Assembly (NCBI GenBank): GCA_011037195.1
Contig: JAAEAF010002310.1
Location: forward strand, 1-64,000
Length of the DNA stretch: 64,000 nucleotides
Direction of reading: 5' to 3'
Source: Triatoma infestans
Taxonomy: Eukaryota > Arthropoda > Insecta > Hemiptera > Reduviidae
Below the pieces are notes generated by a model. That model saw only the letters and a program-made list of their open reading frames with translations, was not told where the DNA came from and ran no database searches. The position numbers were made by a program, and so were the translations under genes. Below are positions 12,899 to 21,160 of the stretch, piece by piece (position 1 is the first letter of the stretch; the number at the start of each line of letters is the position of its first letter).

Positions 12899-13104
12899 AG
12901 TTGGTATTCAACTAAGGAAATTTAATTAAAATTGAAATAAAACATACTGAAAAGTCTTTCATTAGGTCCTGGTGGAAGATTTGGAAATGGTGGACTTCTG
13001 CTAGACACTTCATCAGACCAGCGATGATTCTCAGTTCTTGCACGTCCTAGTAGAAATTCTCTCCACATTTTTATAATACCAGAAGGTAGTCGCCTTTCTA
13101 CCAT
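2449..13104 (-). CDS. NDUFA7: NADH dehydrogenase 1 alpha subcomplex subunit 7 (complex I B14.5a), two exons
   Basis: Coding exons are 13104-12948 and 2645-2449 (join on the minus strand, 354 nt with stop, 117 residues). Exon 1 starts MVERRLPSGIIKMWREFLLG and ends at a GTATGT donor in phase 1 (base A). Exon 2 follows a CAG acceptor with AT, so the split codon is AAT (Asn) and the frame continues to TAA. The joined protein has NDUFA7 landmarks in order: an N-terminal FLLGR segment, a PNLPPGPNERL block matching the family's P-x-L-P-x-GP-x-x-L motif, a YYERNARGEVKPP block matching the YYxTRDxRRExxPP signature, and PVPGCNHPWDG near the C-terminus. Length is close to human NDUFA7 (about 113 residues). 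The family is an accessory subunit of mitochondrial complex I, in its matrix arm. The last 45 residues, with five Cys, are divergent. An additional 5' non-coding exon cannot be excluded. The pairing of the exons is inferred from phase and family order, not from transcripts. Confidence 0.85.
2990..4150 (-). pseudogene. Jockey-like LINE reverse transcriptase remnant, interrupted
   Basis: The minus strand near 4145-4010 reads AGVLQVNILGPVLYSIY and, in a shifted frame, TLYTFADDTTILAYT, the reverse transcriptase FADD active-site motif. At 4010-3915 it continues LATRNLQVHRNSLKQWFKKW. After an inserted LINE fragment (3310-3915) it resumes at about 3302 with RKFRYLGLYLDRRLIWNPH and RLKRQALLQRYKMLMRLLDK, then ILKPIWGYGAELWG (about 3110-3070). 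The order matches Jockey-clade reverse transcriptase. Frameshifts and stops make it dead. Confidence 0.75.
3310..3915 (-). pseudogene. RNase H-type LINE 3' end inserted in the Jockey remnant
   Basis: A minus-strand frame (3925-3647) contains CGAEPVLGIAKSMARASLRDW, the RNase H pattern of I/LOA-type LINEs. Beyond a stop it continues with GLFTGHGKFKKHLH and GLIESEPLCRLCH, the start of the C-terminal zinc-binding segment. The fragment ends in a short (AATTCT)n-like tail at about 3308-3328, as expected for a LINE 3' end. Confidence 0.65.
4215..4257 (+). repeat. Family A terminal fragment
   Basis: Only the AAGTTGTGTGAGTGTTTCAC end and flanking T-run are present, directly before the family Z LTR-like copy. 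Confidence 0.6.
4288..4609 (+). mobile_element. LTR-like repeat (family Z) copy 1, probable solo LTR
   Basis: It starts TGTAATAGGATCC and ends CCCATTATA, flanked by a perfect 5-bp duplication ATTGA (4283-4287 and 4610-4614). It contains a TTTAAATACAGC promoter-like motif. Homologous copies lie at 9608-10812 (interrupted) and 27998-28359. No internal retroviral-type ORF is present. Strand is given by the promoter-like motif. Confidence 0.6.
5460..6009 (-). mobile_element. DUF4817-type mariner MITE, 550 bp
   Basis: Long imperfect inverted repeats begin AGGTGCGG at the left and end CCGCACCT at the right, with about 170-bp arms. TA dinucleotides flank both ends (5458-5459 and 6010-6011). It interrupts the family A segment that normally reads ACTACACATACAAAGAGCTAC. 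Inside is a transposase N-terminal remnant, annotated separately. Confidence 0.85.
5653..5880 (-). pseudogene. DUF4817 helix-turn-helix domain remnant of a mariner transposase
   Basis: The minus strand reads FVRNGESVTAVQRA in one frame and, after a frameshift, FRRRFNINRNDSV, DTILRWVNNLRT and MKNKPPGPQRTVHTP. This is the DNA-binding DUF4817 pattern (F-x-x-N-x-ES, RFxxxFN, ILxWVxxFRxTGSxxxKKPPG). No catalytic domain is present, so the element is non-autonomous. Confidence 0.8.
6289..6550 (-). mobile_element. SINE-1 copy, tRNA-derived
   Basis: The minus strand has an A box (TTGGCTTGGTGGCTGG) and a B box (GGGTTCGATTCCC), then a body shared with 35350-35585. A target-site duplication AAGAATTGCAAA/AAGAATTACAAA flanks it (6277-6288 and 6551-6562), typical of LINE-mediated insertion. 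Confidence 0.85.
6637..7300 (+). mobile_element. Family A element, truncated at the right
   Basis: It starts with the hairpin ACTTTCTCTTACTG...GTAAGAGAAAGT, only a T-run away from the previous copy's end. ACCGGAAGTGCC is at about 6889 and ACCGGAAGTGCG at about 7190. The terminal part is missing, and the next copy starts at once. Confidence 0.85.
7304..7963 (+). mobile_element. Family A element
   Basis: Hairpin start ACTTTCTCTTACTCCC...GTAAGAGGAAGT. ACCGGAAGTA occurs at about 7542 and 7802. It ends with GAGTATTTCGTACCAGA plus T-run. It has no long (TG)n tract. Confidence 0.85.
7980..9057. other. AT-rich intronic DNA with A- and T-runs
   Basis: No coding or known repeat is recognised. Between about 8570 and 9040 short motifs such as TGATTAATGAGTAA, ACTAATAA and GATTGATTAGT recur on both strands, suggesting an old degenerate repeat. 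Confidence 0.35.
9058..9305 (-). mobile_element. SINE-2 copy, tRNA-derived
   Basis: The minus strand reads GGGATTAGCTCAGTGGTAGC (A box) and CCGGGTTCGAATCCGGCATG (B box). The SINE-2 body AGAGCCTCTACAACTCACT and AGAAGGCTCCGAGGGCACAA follows. The segment TAGTTAATTGGCGAAAGCC upstream of the head is shared with the 56-kb copy. Confidence 0.8.
9340..9445 (+). repeat. CGACCGGTTTTGGGCGTTCG repeat fragment
   Basis: It shares TCGACCGGTTTYGGGCGTTC and the CCCATCWTCAGGATG continuation with the palindrome at 39842-40102. Probably an interspersed repeat of unknown class. Confidence 0.55.
9930..10694 (-). mobile_element. Tigger/pogo-like DNA transposon, internally deleted, 765 bp
   Basis: Terminal inverted repeats begin CAGTAAACCCCGATTATCCG and end CGGATAATCAGGAGTTTACTG. 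A TA duplication lies at 9928-9929 and 10695-10696. Only the transposase C-terminus survives. Confidence 0.85.
10097..10355 (-). pseudogene. Tigger/jerky-type transposase C-terminal remnant
   Basis: The minus strand reads (G)FQIMSDMDIISDLI, an acidic QENETESGEEE linker, and LNSVDTLLEYIDKWEFEYND followed by a basic tail. This is the pattern after the DDE domain of Tigger/jerky transposases (GF..LTDDEI, acidic linker, ALDTLLxWxE). The DNA-binding and DDE domains are absent. Confidence 0.7.
10848..10920 (-). pseudogene. tRNA-like sequence (tRNA pseudogene or SINE head)
   Basis: The minus strand has TGGTGTAGTGGTTATGAGCA (A-box-like) and AGTACGAATCCC (degenerate B box) at tRNA spacing. The acceptor stem does not close, so it is unlikely to be a working tRNA gene. 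Confidence 0.4.
11170..11460. repeat. Family A fragments joined head-on
   Basis: 11170-11270 is minus-orientation family A (AAAGTTGTACTTCCGGTGG), and 11279-11450 is plus-orientation (CTGTCAAAATTCCTCAACCG, then CCGGAAGTATCAC). The switch falls within the GATCYGACAGTA...TCTGTCAAAA segment. Confidence 0.65.
11495..11536. repeat. (AAT)n microsatellite
   Basis: About ten AAT units precede a full family A copy. Confidence 0.9.
11570..12572 (+). mobile_element. Family A element, full length
   Basis: Hairpin end at 11570-11600, a (TATG)n tract at 11708-11733, and monomer starts at about 11839 (ACCGGTAGTACC), 12128 (GACAGGAAGTGCG) and 12434 (ACCGGAAATGCG). It ends GTGTTTCACACCAG plus T-run. It lies about 375 bp inside the NDUFA7 intron from exon 1. 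Confidence 0.9.
12812..12900. repeat. Compound (TC)n(TTTC)n(AC)n microsatellite
   Basis: A pyrimidine tract (about 12819-12859) runs into about 17 AC units, ending 45 bases from the NDUFA7 exon 1 donor. Confidence 0.95.
12948..13104 (-). other. NDUFA7: NDUFA7 coding exon 1
   Basis: The exon runs from ATG at 13104-13102 to the base before GTATGT (12947-12942 on the minus strand). It encodes 52 codons plus one base. Without splicing the frame reads only eight more residues into AT-rich intron before a stop. The sequence just upstream (13105-13200) is AT-rich, with no TATA or initiator I can defend. Confidence 0.82.
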
Positions 13105-13334
13105 ATTAATTCAACTTTTCTTTACTTCGCAAATCAATTGTATAAAAATGGAAAATTAAAAATGTTGGAGAAAAAAATATTAAACTATTTCTCGAACATA
13201 AAAAAAAAAAATTAATAAATAAATAAAGTAATTGAAAAGAATTTTCCATGGTAACATCATATTATCTATTAATACAAAATATGATGTAAATTGATCACAA
13301 GATCCTTACTATATTAAAATTCAGATTCATATTT

Positions 13335-13400
13335 TTACTTTCTCTTACTCCTAGTAAGAGGAAATATTGTGGTCGTGTCCAATTTTTTTTTTTTTTTTGT
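13335..13400 (+). repeat. Family A terminal (hairpin-end) fragment
   Basis: ACTTTCTCTTACTCCTAGTAAGAG and ATATTGTGGTCGTG remain; the rest is replaced by a T-run. Confidence 0.75.
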
Positions 13401-13454
13401 TAACAATGTTCCCAAAAATTTCAATTAAAAAAAAAAAAAATGGAGTAAAACCGT

Positions 13455-13927
13455 TGAAATGTAATTGGTGTTGTTGTGATGTGATATTGTAGTAGTAGCT
13501 TGTGGCATGAGCGGTTTTGTAAAGGGCTTGTGTGTATTTTTAAAATAGAGATAGAAGTATTACTAATAATCAAGAGAGCATCACTGTTTTTTAAAATAAT
13601 TATATTATTCTCTAAAAGAATTTAATCTTTACAATATCACAATAATATGCTTATAAGTATACTGAAACTAGCTAGATTGATTTAACTTAAACTGGCACTA
13701 ATGTTAACTGGTAGAATGTCTGCTTCGGACTGTTCCTGAAGGAATGCCTTCTAATTGTTCGTTCAAATCTTCCCCTGTGAGAAGAAGGGGTAGACAAGTT
13801 CATGAACTCTAAAAGACAATAGTGGTCTTCTACCTGAATAGTCCTTTTTGCCAGGGAATGTTACATTTTGTTCATAATTTGATAATTTCAAGTTAAATAT
13901 ATTTTTATATTTCTGGTATCCATCACA
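13455..13927 (-). mobile_element. 3' LTR of the gypsy-like element (473 bp)
   Basis: It starts TGTGATGGATACC and ends CACCAATTACATTTCA. A purine-rich tract, GGAGGGGGGGGGATAA, abuts its start (13928-13945) as expected for a polypurine tract. The last 180 bases match the inverted LTR piece at 14640-14821. Confidence 0.8.
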
Positions 13928-14314
13928 TTATCCCCCCCCCCTCCAAGAGAAATTTTTCGGCACGAAAAATTTGGGACATAATTCAGAGTTGTAGAGGCTT
14001 GAATGTTATCCTCTGGTGAGCAGTATAGACTACAGTCATCTTCTTTTGGAGCAAACGCTGCTTGATTGTGTGAGCGCTGCTCTGGTGATGTATCGTCTTC
14101 TTCTCGAGCGAGTGCTGTGATTGAGCATTGCTCTGGTGATGGAACATCTTCTTCTCGAGCGAACGCTACTTGAGTGGGTGAGCGTTGCTGTGGTGATAGG
14201 CTGATAGGCGAACACTGCTTGGTGAGTGAGAGTGTTGCTGATGAAGAAGTGATTGGCAAGGGTAGACAAGGTGATCAATGTAGGCTTCTGAGTGATGGTG
14301 CTGTAGGGTTGCAT
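13928..14314 (-). pseudogene. Degenerate 3' coding remnant of the gypsy-like element
   Basis: A minus frame (14259-13888) reads into the LTR and has three imperfect units with REED-x2-SPEQ, then VPNFSCRKISLGG before the polypurine tract. I do not recognise an enzymatic domain; position suggests the end of the pol reading frame. Confidence 0.45.
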
Positions 14315-14639
14315 GTATCTTCTTGAATTCTTGAGTGACTCTATATGAACGAAAAAAAATTATGGGTAATTAAAAAATATGTTAACACATAGATACACAA
14401 TAATATTTCAAAAAAAAAAAAATATTTGTTTGGTGTAATAAGCGAGCAAGGATGCGCAAGGATGTGCGATCGCAAAGGGTATGAGAAGATGAAGATCTTT
14501 TCCTTTTGTAGAATCTTGTGTATCTGAAAATGATCCATAAATGATATTCATACAGAATGAACACATAATAAATGATAGATAATTTTAAATTTTTACAACT
14601 AACATGCAATTATAACTAACATGCAATTTTCATGCAATT

Positions 14640-14839
14640 ATATTCATACGCATTAAATTCTTTTAGAGAATAATATAATTATTTTAAAAACATGGTGCCC
14701 TCTTGATTATTACTAATACTTCTATCTCTTCCTCAAACATACACTCAAGCCCTTTACAAAACCGCTCACACCACAAGCTACTACTACAAACATACAACAC
14801 AACAACACCAATAACATTTCATTGGTGGCAGCGGTGGGA
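14640..14839 (+). mobile_element. Inverted LTR 3' part and primer-binding site
   Basis: The LTR sequence ends ACATTTCA at 14821. TTGGTGGCAGCGGTGGGAT follows, the layout of an LTR end plus primer-binding site in many gypsy elements. It is inverted relative to 13455-13927. Confidence 0.75.
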
Positions 14840-15072
14840 TATATTATCAACCACAATCCACAAATTAACAAGTACGTACAATTTTCAATTTACTAATTAA
14901 ACAAATTATCCATTAAATAATTTTATTGCTTTTCAATTATTTTCTCAGCGGAAATATCTCAATTTCCCATAATTGAATTTTCTATTGAATTTCATTTTTA
15001 AATTTTTGTATTTGCACCCTTATCCTTTGTGAACTTTGTATTTCCAAAATATATAAAATTAACGGACAAAAC

Positions 15073-15285
15073 ATGAAAATCGACACTGCTTTAGAATATT
15101 CACTTGCTCAGCAGCGATTTGCCAATCCTCCTGCCACCCCCAGCAATCAACCTGCTCGCCTTTGAGAAATTTACAATTAATAAATAGTACCCACCTTCGA
15201 TGGCGAAAATTCAGCCAGTGTGTCCGATTTCCTATGCCAAATTAGCCATTGCGCTAGCCTTTCTGGCTGGGACGACGCTGCGAAA
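15073..15285 (+). pseudogene. Gypsy-like gag remnant
   Basis: It starts MKIDTALEYSLAQQRF. After a stop and frameshift it gives PTFDGENSASVSDFLCQI and SHCASLSGWDDAAK, matching the gag N-terminal pattern (F-x-G...V-x-DFL-x-x-I...SGW). It is cut at 15285, where LTR sequence of opposite strand begins. Confidence 0.65.
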
Positions 15286-15329
15286 TTTAAATATATTTTT
15301 ATATTTCTGGCATCCATCACACAGTCACA

Positions 15330-15575
15330 CGACTTTCTCTTACTCAAACTTTTCAGTGTTCACAACGTTTAGTTGGGCTGGCAAGAAAAAAAGGTAGTAG
15401 AGGGTTAGTCATGTAAACCTGACTGGACATTTGTGGACCACGTAGCTCATTTAAATTTAAACATAACTGAGAGGCCCCAAAACCCATCTAAAAGCAGTTT
15501 GGGGGGGGGATCGTTTCCAATTTATGTGATACGTATTTTTACCTTTGCAGCGTGCATTATATGTTTAAAGAAAAA
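15330..15575. other. Short family A end fragment, then unrecognised DNA
   Basis: 15322-15352 resembles the minus-strand start of family A (CACACGACTTTCTCTTACTC), so the gypsy-like element probably landed in a family A copy. The rest shows nothing I recognise. Confidence 0.4.
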
Positions 15576-16117
15576 TCTGGTGTGAAACACTCACACATCT
15601 TACTCTAAATCCAGATTACAAAATTGTAATTGACAAATGTTATAGTTAGTGTACATCAAATATAATAAAATTCGTCGAAAACTGAAAATACTGTTCAGAA
15701 AAGCGAACTTCCGGTTTACTAATTTTTCTTAAAACTTGGAATTTTGGCCATCTATTTATTTCTAATTAATTTTGTTTGGGTGACAGAATTGTATAATCAA
15801 CTATGATAGCACTTTAGAGAAAAACATAACCCCATTCTCTCCCCTAAAAGTGCCCTTACATGAATTTTCTCAGAGAAATGTTTTAAAGTAAAAGTTGTAG
15901 ACCTTTGTATGTTTAGTTTATATTGGAAGTTTCAAGAAAATCGTCGGAGCCATCTTTGAGAAAATCGCAATAAAGTAAAAAACCAACTAGTAAAGTGATA
16001 CTTCCGGTTGAGGAATTTCGACAGATAACGTAATCAGATCCCACGGTGATGCCTAAACGGAATATCAAGTTTCAACTTTCTACGGTTCTCTTTTTTGAGC
16101 TATGCTGTTCACACACA

Positions 16118-16173
<56 letters not shown>

Positions 16174-16300
16174 ATTTGCTAAAAACTAGCAAATTTTTGG
16201 ACTCAGAGGACCTCAAAACGGATATTTCCGGTGAATACTCGATATCGAAAATTTGACACGATAACAATGCTTCCTCTTACTAGTAGGAATAAGAGTTAGT
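15576..16300 (-). mobile_element. Family A element
   Basis: It starts TCTGGTGTGAAACACTCACAC and includes CACTTCCGG/CTTCCGGTTG, AAACGGAATATCAAG, a long (CA)n (16103-16172) and CTTCCTCTTACTAGTAGG near the end. Confidence 0.85.
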
Positions 16301-16437
16301 AAAAATCATTGTAGCTGTTTTCGAGTAAACTCTCAAAAACCTATTTTGTAAAGTTCCACTTATGATTAACCGATTTTCTTCGGGAAAATTAGGAATTCTA
16401 TCAATGGTACCAATATATAATAATGTACAGGGTGTCC

Positions 16438-17799
16438 CATTTAAATGGGCCACTTTTGAAATAACTCTTAAACGAAGGAAGATATCTAAAAAGTGGAACA
16501 TAAAGTTTAATGTTATTAATGTTATTTGATTTTATTTCCGCTTTACACCTGAAATCGGTGATTGAAAGTTGTAATTTCTTTTGACCCCCACTTTTTACTA
16601 CTCTGTTGAAAACTACTTAAAAAATGAAGAAAAAAAATAGTTAATTTCATTTCAATATTTCAAATCGTTGCCGAGATATTCAATCATATCAAGTTTCGTC
16701 GTTTTTTTGTCCTATTTTTCCGTTTCATAGACTAAAATTAAAAGCGGATTTTCTTATTAATTTTTAATAAATAAGAGCGTACAAATGCTGATAAAACTTA
16801 AAACCTATTTTAATACCATAAGGGACTTAAAAATTAGGTAAAAATACATTTTCCAGTTTATGTACAAAAATCGATAAAAAGAATATTTCCTATTTAATCA
16901 AAGTGACCTATTTGGCTTAAAAGCCAACGAAAAAAATCAAGAGGGGTTTAAACTGGCGATCTGGAATGCCTGCTTACCGATCCCTGTCTCCCGATCCAGC
17001 TGTTACTGAACATCTATCTGTTAATGTATTGGCCCATACTTTCAGCCAGGTGCTTTAAATGGGCAAGAATACGCTAATTTTATTCGCCAAGAGTTACCGC
17101 ATTTGCTGGAGAATGTACCATTAATAGTCAGAACAAGAATTTGGTTCCAACAAGATGCTTGTCCCGTGCACTATGTCTTAGTGGCGAGGAGAGAAGTGAG
17201 TGAGATATTCAGGAACCGCTGGATCGGGAGATTGGGACCGGTAAACTGGCCTTCCAGATCGCCAGATTTAACCGGCCCCTCTTGATTTTTTTTTTCTTTG
17301 GCATTTAATAAATAGTAAATAATTTTTTATCGATTTTTATAAATAAACTGGAAAAAGGCATTTTTACCTGATTTTTTAGTCCCTTATGGTATTAAAATTG
17401 CTTTTAAGTTTTATCAACATTTGTACGCTCTTATTTATTAAAAATTGATACGAAAATGCGCTTTTAATTTTTAGTTTATGAAACAAATAAACTGGAAAAG
17501 AAACGCGACGAAAATTTAATCTTTATGGTTGAGAATATCTCGACAACGGTTTGAAATATTGAAGTGAAACGGCATTTTTTTTAATAGTGTTCAATACAGT
17601 TGTAAAAAGTGAGGGTCAAAAGAAAATCGCCACTTTCTACCACCGATTTAAGGTCTAAGGCGGCAATTAAATTAAAAAATCATTAACACCAACGTAAACT
17701 AGAGCGAAAATACTTCAACAAACTTTATGTTCACTTTTTAAATATCTTACTTCGTTTAAGAGTTATTTCAAAAGTGGTCTGTTCAAATGGGACACCCTG
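16438..17799 (+). mobile_element. Mariner-derived foldback element with roughly 0.5-kb inverted arms
   Basis: It begins CAGGGTGTCCCATTT and ends with the inverse, ACACCCTG, flanked by TA at 16436-16437 and 17800-17801. The arms (about 16438-16990 and 17215-17799) match inverted over most of their length. It sits inside a minus-oriented family A copy that resumes at 17802-17876. Confidence 0.85.
17044..17285 (+). pseudogene. Mariner transposase DDE-domain remnant
   Basis: The frame reads LNGQEYANFIRQELPHLLEN, IWFQQDACPVHY, RNRWIGRLGPVNWP and RSPDLT. This matches the DUF4817-associated mariner catalytic core (LNGxxYLxFL...WFQxDGAPxH...RWIGRGGPxxWPxRSPDLTPLDFFLWG). Catalytic-site surroundings are mutated (QQDAC for QxDGA), and the frame stops straight after PDLTGPS. 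Confidence 0.8.
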
Positions 17800-17801
17800 T
17801 A

Positions 17802-17880
17802 TTTATAATATATACACGTTAATGTCATATAACACGATCACAATACATACTTCGCCATACAAGAGAAAGTAAAAAGCATA
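17802..17880 (-). repeat. Family A distal end after the foldback insertion
   Basis: ACACGATCACAATACATACTTC and AAGAGAAAGTAAAA follow the mariner end. Its partner segment is 16305-16435. Confidence 0.6.
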
Positions 17881-18479
17881 TTGCTTGTTCTTTTTTTTTC
17901 TAAGGGTAAGTTGGCAACACTGTTGAATTCATAATGACTCATATGTTTACGTGAAAATAATATTTACTTATGTTCACTGCAACGTGTTCTAACATCTAAT
18001 TTAAATATTGTTTACGTTTATAGAAATGGTAAAAATGTTTAGAAAATACAACTTTTTTAGAAAATTGAAAAAAATGATTCATAGAAAACTTAATGCTTTA
18101 TTGTTATTGATCAATTAAATAAATTAATTAGAGAAATATGCAACTAATAAATAAATAAAAAAGGAAAATGGCCTTGATGAAGTGCATCATCTATTGAGAT
18201 AGAAAAAAATAATAATTGATTTAATCAGTGTAGACTATATCTGAGATCATCGATATCAAAATGGTAACAAGCGTTATCATCATCAATGAGCAATCATTTA
18301 GCTCATAAGTTAATATAAATAAGAATGATTATGGAGGTTAAAGGTTTTCTTATTATACAGATGACATCGAATCAACATAAATTGAACAATTGAATACTAT
18401 TATTTCAGTACATTTCAAATACCGTAAAAAATCAAATGCCATCAAACACTAACAGAGTTTCACTCTGATAATATGAAAC
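17881..18479. other. AT-rich unrecognised DNA
   Basis: No coding frame or repeat match noticed. Confidence 0.4.
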
Positions 18480-18760
18480 AAATTTTCTTTAAAATTCCGA
18501 ACTTTGCCATGTAATCGGTAACCGGAAGTGTGCAATTTTATAAAATAGGTTTCTGAGGTTTTTAGAAATTTTTACAAAAACCACTATAACGATTTCCTTT
18601 AAATTTGATATGCTAACTTCACAGATAAAAACATATTACTTTTATTAAAAACATTCTTTCAACAAAATAAAAATTATATTGGATAGTAGTGAGGAATTTG
18701 TGGCGTTAATTTCAAATTTTATATGTAGTTGGTTCAGTGTTTTTAGAACGCTCTACTGGG
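18480..18760 (+). repeat. Family A monomer, old and diverged
   Basis: It contains AACCGGAAGTGTGCAATTTTA, ACTATAACGATTTCCTTTAAA and a TTATTAAAAACATTCTTTC segment in family A order. Confidence 0.6.
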
Positions 18761-18836
18761 CCATAATATGATCATTACTTCTCTACCTCCTAATTTTATT
18801 AGGTTGGTATACTTTATCCGCCGCCACCTCTAATTT

Positions 18837-20459
18837 ACTTTCTCTTACCTCCTAGTAAGAAGAAGTATGTAATGTAATCGTGTCAAATTTTCCATATCGA
18901 GTTTTCACCGGAAATAACCGTTTTGAGATTCTCTGAGTCCAAAAAAGTGGTTTTTAGCAAATGGTCTCTGTGTGTGTATGTGAACAGCTTATGCTCTAAA
19001 ACGAAAAATCGTAGAAAGTTCAAACTTAATATTCCGTTTGGATATCACTATGGGATCCGACAGTACGTTATGTGTCGAAATTCCTTTTAGTAATTCAACC
19101 GGAAGTATCAATTTACTAAAAGGTTTTTTTTTTCACTTTTTTGCAATTTTTTTGAAAATGGCTCCGACGATTTTCTTTAAACTTTGTAGTATCAACTACA
19201 CATACAAAGATCTACAATATTGTTGAAACATTTCTCCGGGAAAATGCAAGTAAGGACACTGAAAAGTTTTTAAGAAAAGGTCACCAGGAAGTGCGTTTTC
19301 CCTGAAAAGTATTTTTCAATGTTACGCTTTTTTTTTTCTAAACTAAGTATGTGAAGTACACATATAAAGAGCTACAACTTTTATTTGAAACATTTCTTCC
19401 GGATAAACTCATTTAATAAGCGGGCTTTTGGGAGGAAGGGTTGGGTTATGTATTGCCTCTAACGTGCTATCTTAGTTGATTATATATTCTACCAACTAGA
19501 CAAAATACCATCTAAATTTAAAATTAATTAGAAATAAAAAAAAAATCTGGTGTGAAACACTCACACAACTTTCTCTTACTCCAGTTCTCAAAATTGTAAT
19601 TGATAAATTTTATAGTTTGTTTACCAAATTTAATGAGATTCGTCGAAAACTGAAAAAAAAACTGTTCAGTAAAAACGCACTTCCGGATTACTAATTTCCT
19701 TGAAACATGGAATTTCAACAACATATTTAATTCTAATTAACATTATTTAGATGACAGAATTGTATAGTAAACTGAAATAGTCACTTTAGAGGAAAATCTA
19801 ACCCCATCCTTCCCCTAAAAGTGCCCTTAAATGAATTTTCCCAGAGCAATGTTTCAAATAAATGTTGCAGATCTTTGTATGTATTGTAGATATTGGAAGT
19901 TTGAAGAAAATATCGTCGGAGCCATTTTTGAGTAAATCGCGTAAAAGTGAAAAAAAAAACAAAACAGTAAAGTGGTAGTTCCGGTTGAGGAATTTTGACA
20001 GATGACCCACTGTCGGATCCCATGGTGATACCTAAACGGAATATCAAGTTTGAACATTCTACGGTTTTTTTGGTTTTTGAGCTATGCTGTTCACATATAC
20101 ACACACACACACACACACACAACAGAACATTTGATAAAACCATTTTTATTGGACTCAGTGGACCTCGTAACGGATATTTCCGGTGAAAACTTGATATCGA
20201 ATATTTGACACGATTACAATACTTCCTCTTATAGGGAGTAAGAGAAAGTAAAAATAGATTTTAAAAATTCCGAGTTTCAAGAAAATTAGTAAACCAGAAG
20301 TGTATTTATTACTGTACTTTTTTTTTACCAGTTTTTGTAACTGATTCCATAAAAACACCGACGAATTTCATTAAATTTTGTATACTAACTATAAAGTTTG
20401 TCAATTACAATTTTGGAAAACGGGAGTAAGAGAAAGTTGTGTGAGTGTTTCACGTCAGA
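18837..20459 (+). mobile_element. Family A element split by another family A element
   Basis: The left part, 18837-19538, ends AATTAATTAGAAATAAA. The right part, 20251-20459, resumes ATAGATTTTAAAAATTCCG, then AACCAGAAGTG and GTGAGTGTTTCACGTCAGA. Together they follow the consensus order with no obvious loss. Confidence 0.85.
19546..20250 (-). mobile_element. Family A element nested in a sister copy
   Basis: It starts TCTGGTGTGAAACACTCACAC and ends CTTATAGGGAGTAAGAGAAAGTA. A-runs border both sides in the target. Its full extent is defined by the interrupted host copy. Confidence 0.88.
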
Positions 20460-20674
20460 TTTTTTTTTATATTAGGTCAAATGCGTAAAAATTTAATTTA
20501 AAGAAAACTGGGAGTGAAATTGTTCACGTCCGAGATTATTCTCACGCGTACCCTGGATATTTAACTAAAACGAACAACTTCAGTCGCCAGCGCAGTCTTA
20601 TTTATACTACGTTGTTCTTTCCTAGGTAGAATGGCTGAATAGCCGAAGTCATGGCGTATGAAAAATAAAAAAAA

Positions 20675-20765
20675 ATTTTAGATAAAATTTGTCATTTTAT
20701 ATTATAATTGGATAAAAGACCGCCTTAAGGGAAAGTCGTGTGAGTGTTTCACACCAAATTTTTGT
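20675..20765 (+). repeat. Family A terminal fragment
   Basis: AAATTTGTCATTTTATATTA and AAGTCGTGTGAGTGTTTCAC are preserved. Confidence 0.6.
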
Positions 20766-20874
20766 TTTTAGGTTTACGAGCTTCTTGAATGTGGATTAAA
20801 TTGTTGTGCCCACTGTGCAATAACTTCCACGAAGTACTGTTGTACAGTTTACAGTTGAAGTGAACGTCCCAGTT

Positions 20875-21138
20875 TCCCTTAGATTATCTTCAAAATAATT
20901 TTTTTTTGGAAAAATATGTCAAAATCAGAAGAAGAAAATCAAAATGGCACTGGAGGGGGGTTGGTTGGTTAGAACGTAAATTCTACTGAAATAGCGCTTT
21001 AGACTAAAGTTTAAATTACCGCCTCCAATAACCTCCCCGGAAATCATTATTTCCGTGAATAAATGTTTCAAATTAAAATTGTTAGGCTTTTATATATGTA
21101 GATCGAATGGGTAATTTGAAAGAAATTGTTGGAGTCAT
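20875..21138 (-). repeat. Family A fragment, target of the next copy
   Basis: Minus-oriented family A features (GAAATAGCGCTTTAGAC, ATAAATGTTTCAAATTAAAA, GAAATTGTTGGAGTCATTT) stop where the A-run of the full copy at 21161 starts. Confidence 0.55.
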
Positions 21139-21160
21139 TTAAAAAAAAAAAAAAAAAAAA

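Larger units (their letters stand above)
2646..12947 (-). other. NDUFA7 intron, about 10.3 kb, transposon-filled
   Basis: The intron has a GTATGT donor and a CAG acceptor, in phase 1. It contains LINE debris (2990-4150), an LTR-like repeat (4288-4609), family A copies at 4812-6622, 6637-7300, 7304-7963 and 11570-12572, a SINE-2 copy at 9058-9305, and a Tigger element at 9930-10694 inside a second LTR-like copy. The four long family A copies all have the same orientation. Confidence 0.8.
13455..15321 (-). mobile_element. Gypsy-like LTR retrotransposon, deleted and internally inverted
   Basis: The outer parts are minus-oriented: LTR start TGTGATGG at 15321, complete 3' LTR at 13927-13455. The middle 14640-15285 is plus-oriented (LTR piece, primer-binding site, gag). 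The rest of gag and nearly all of pol are missing. Confidence 0.75.
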
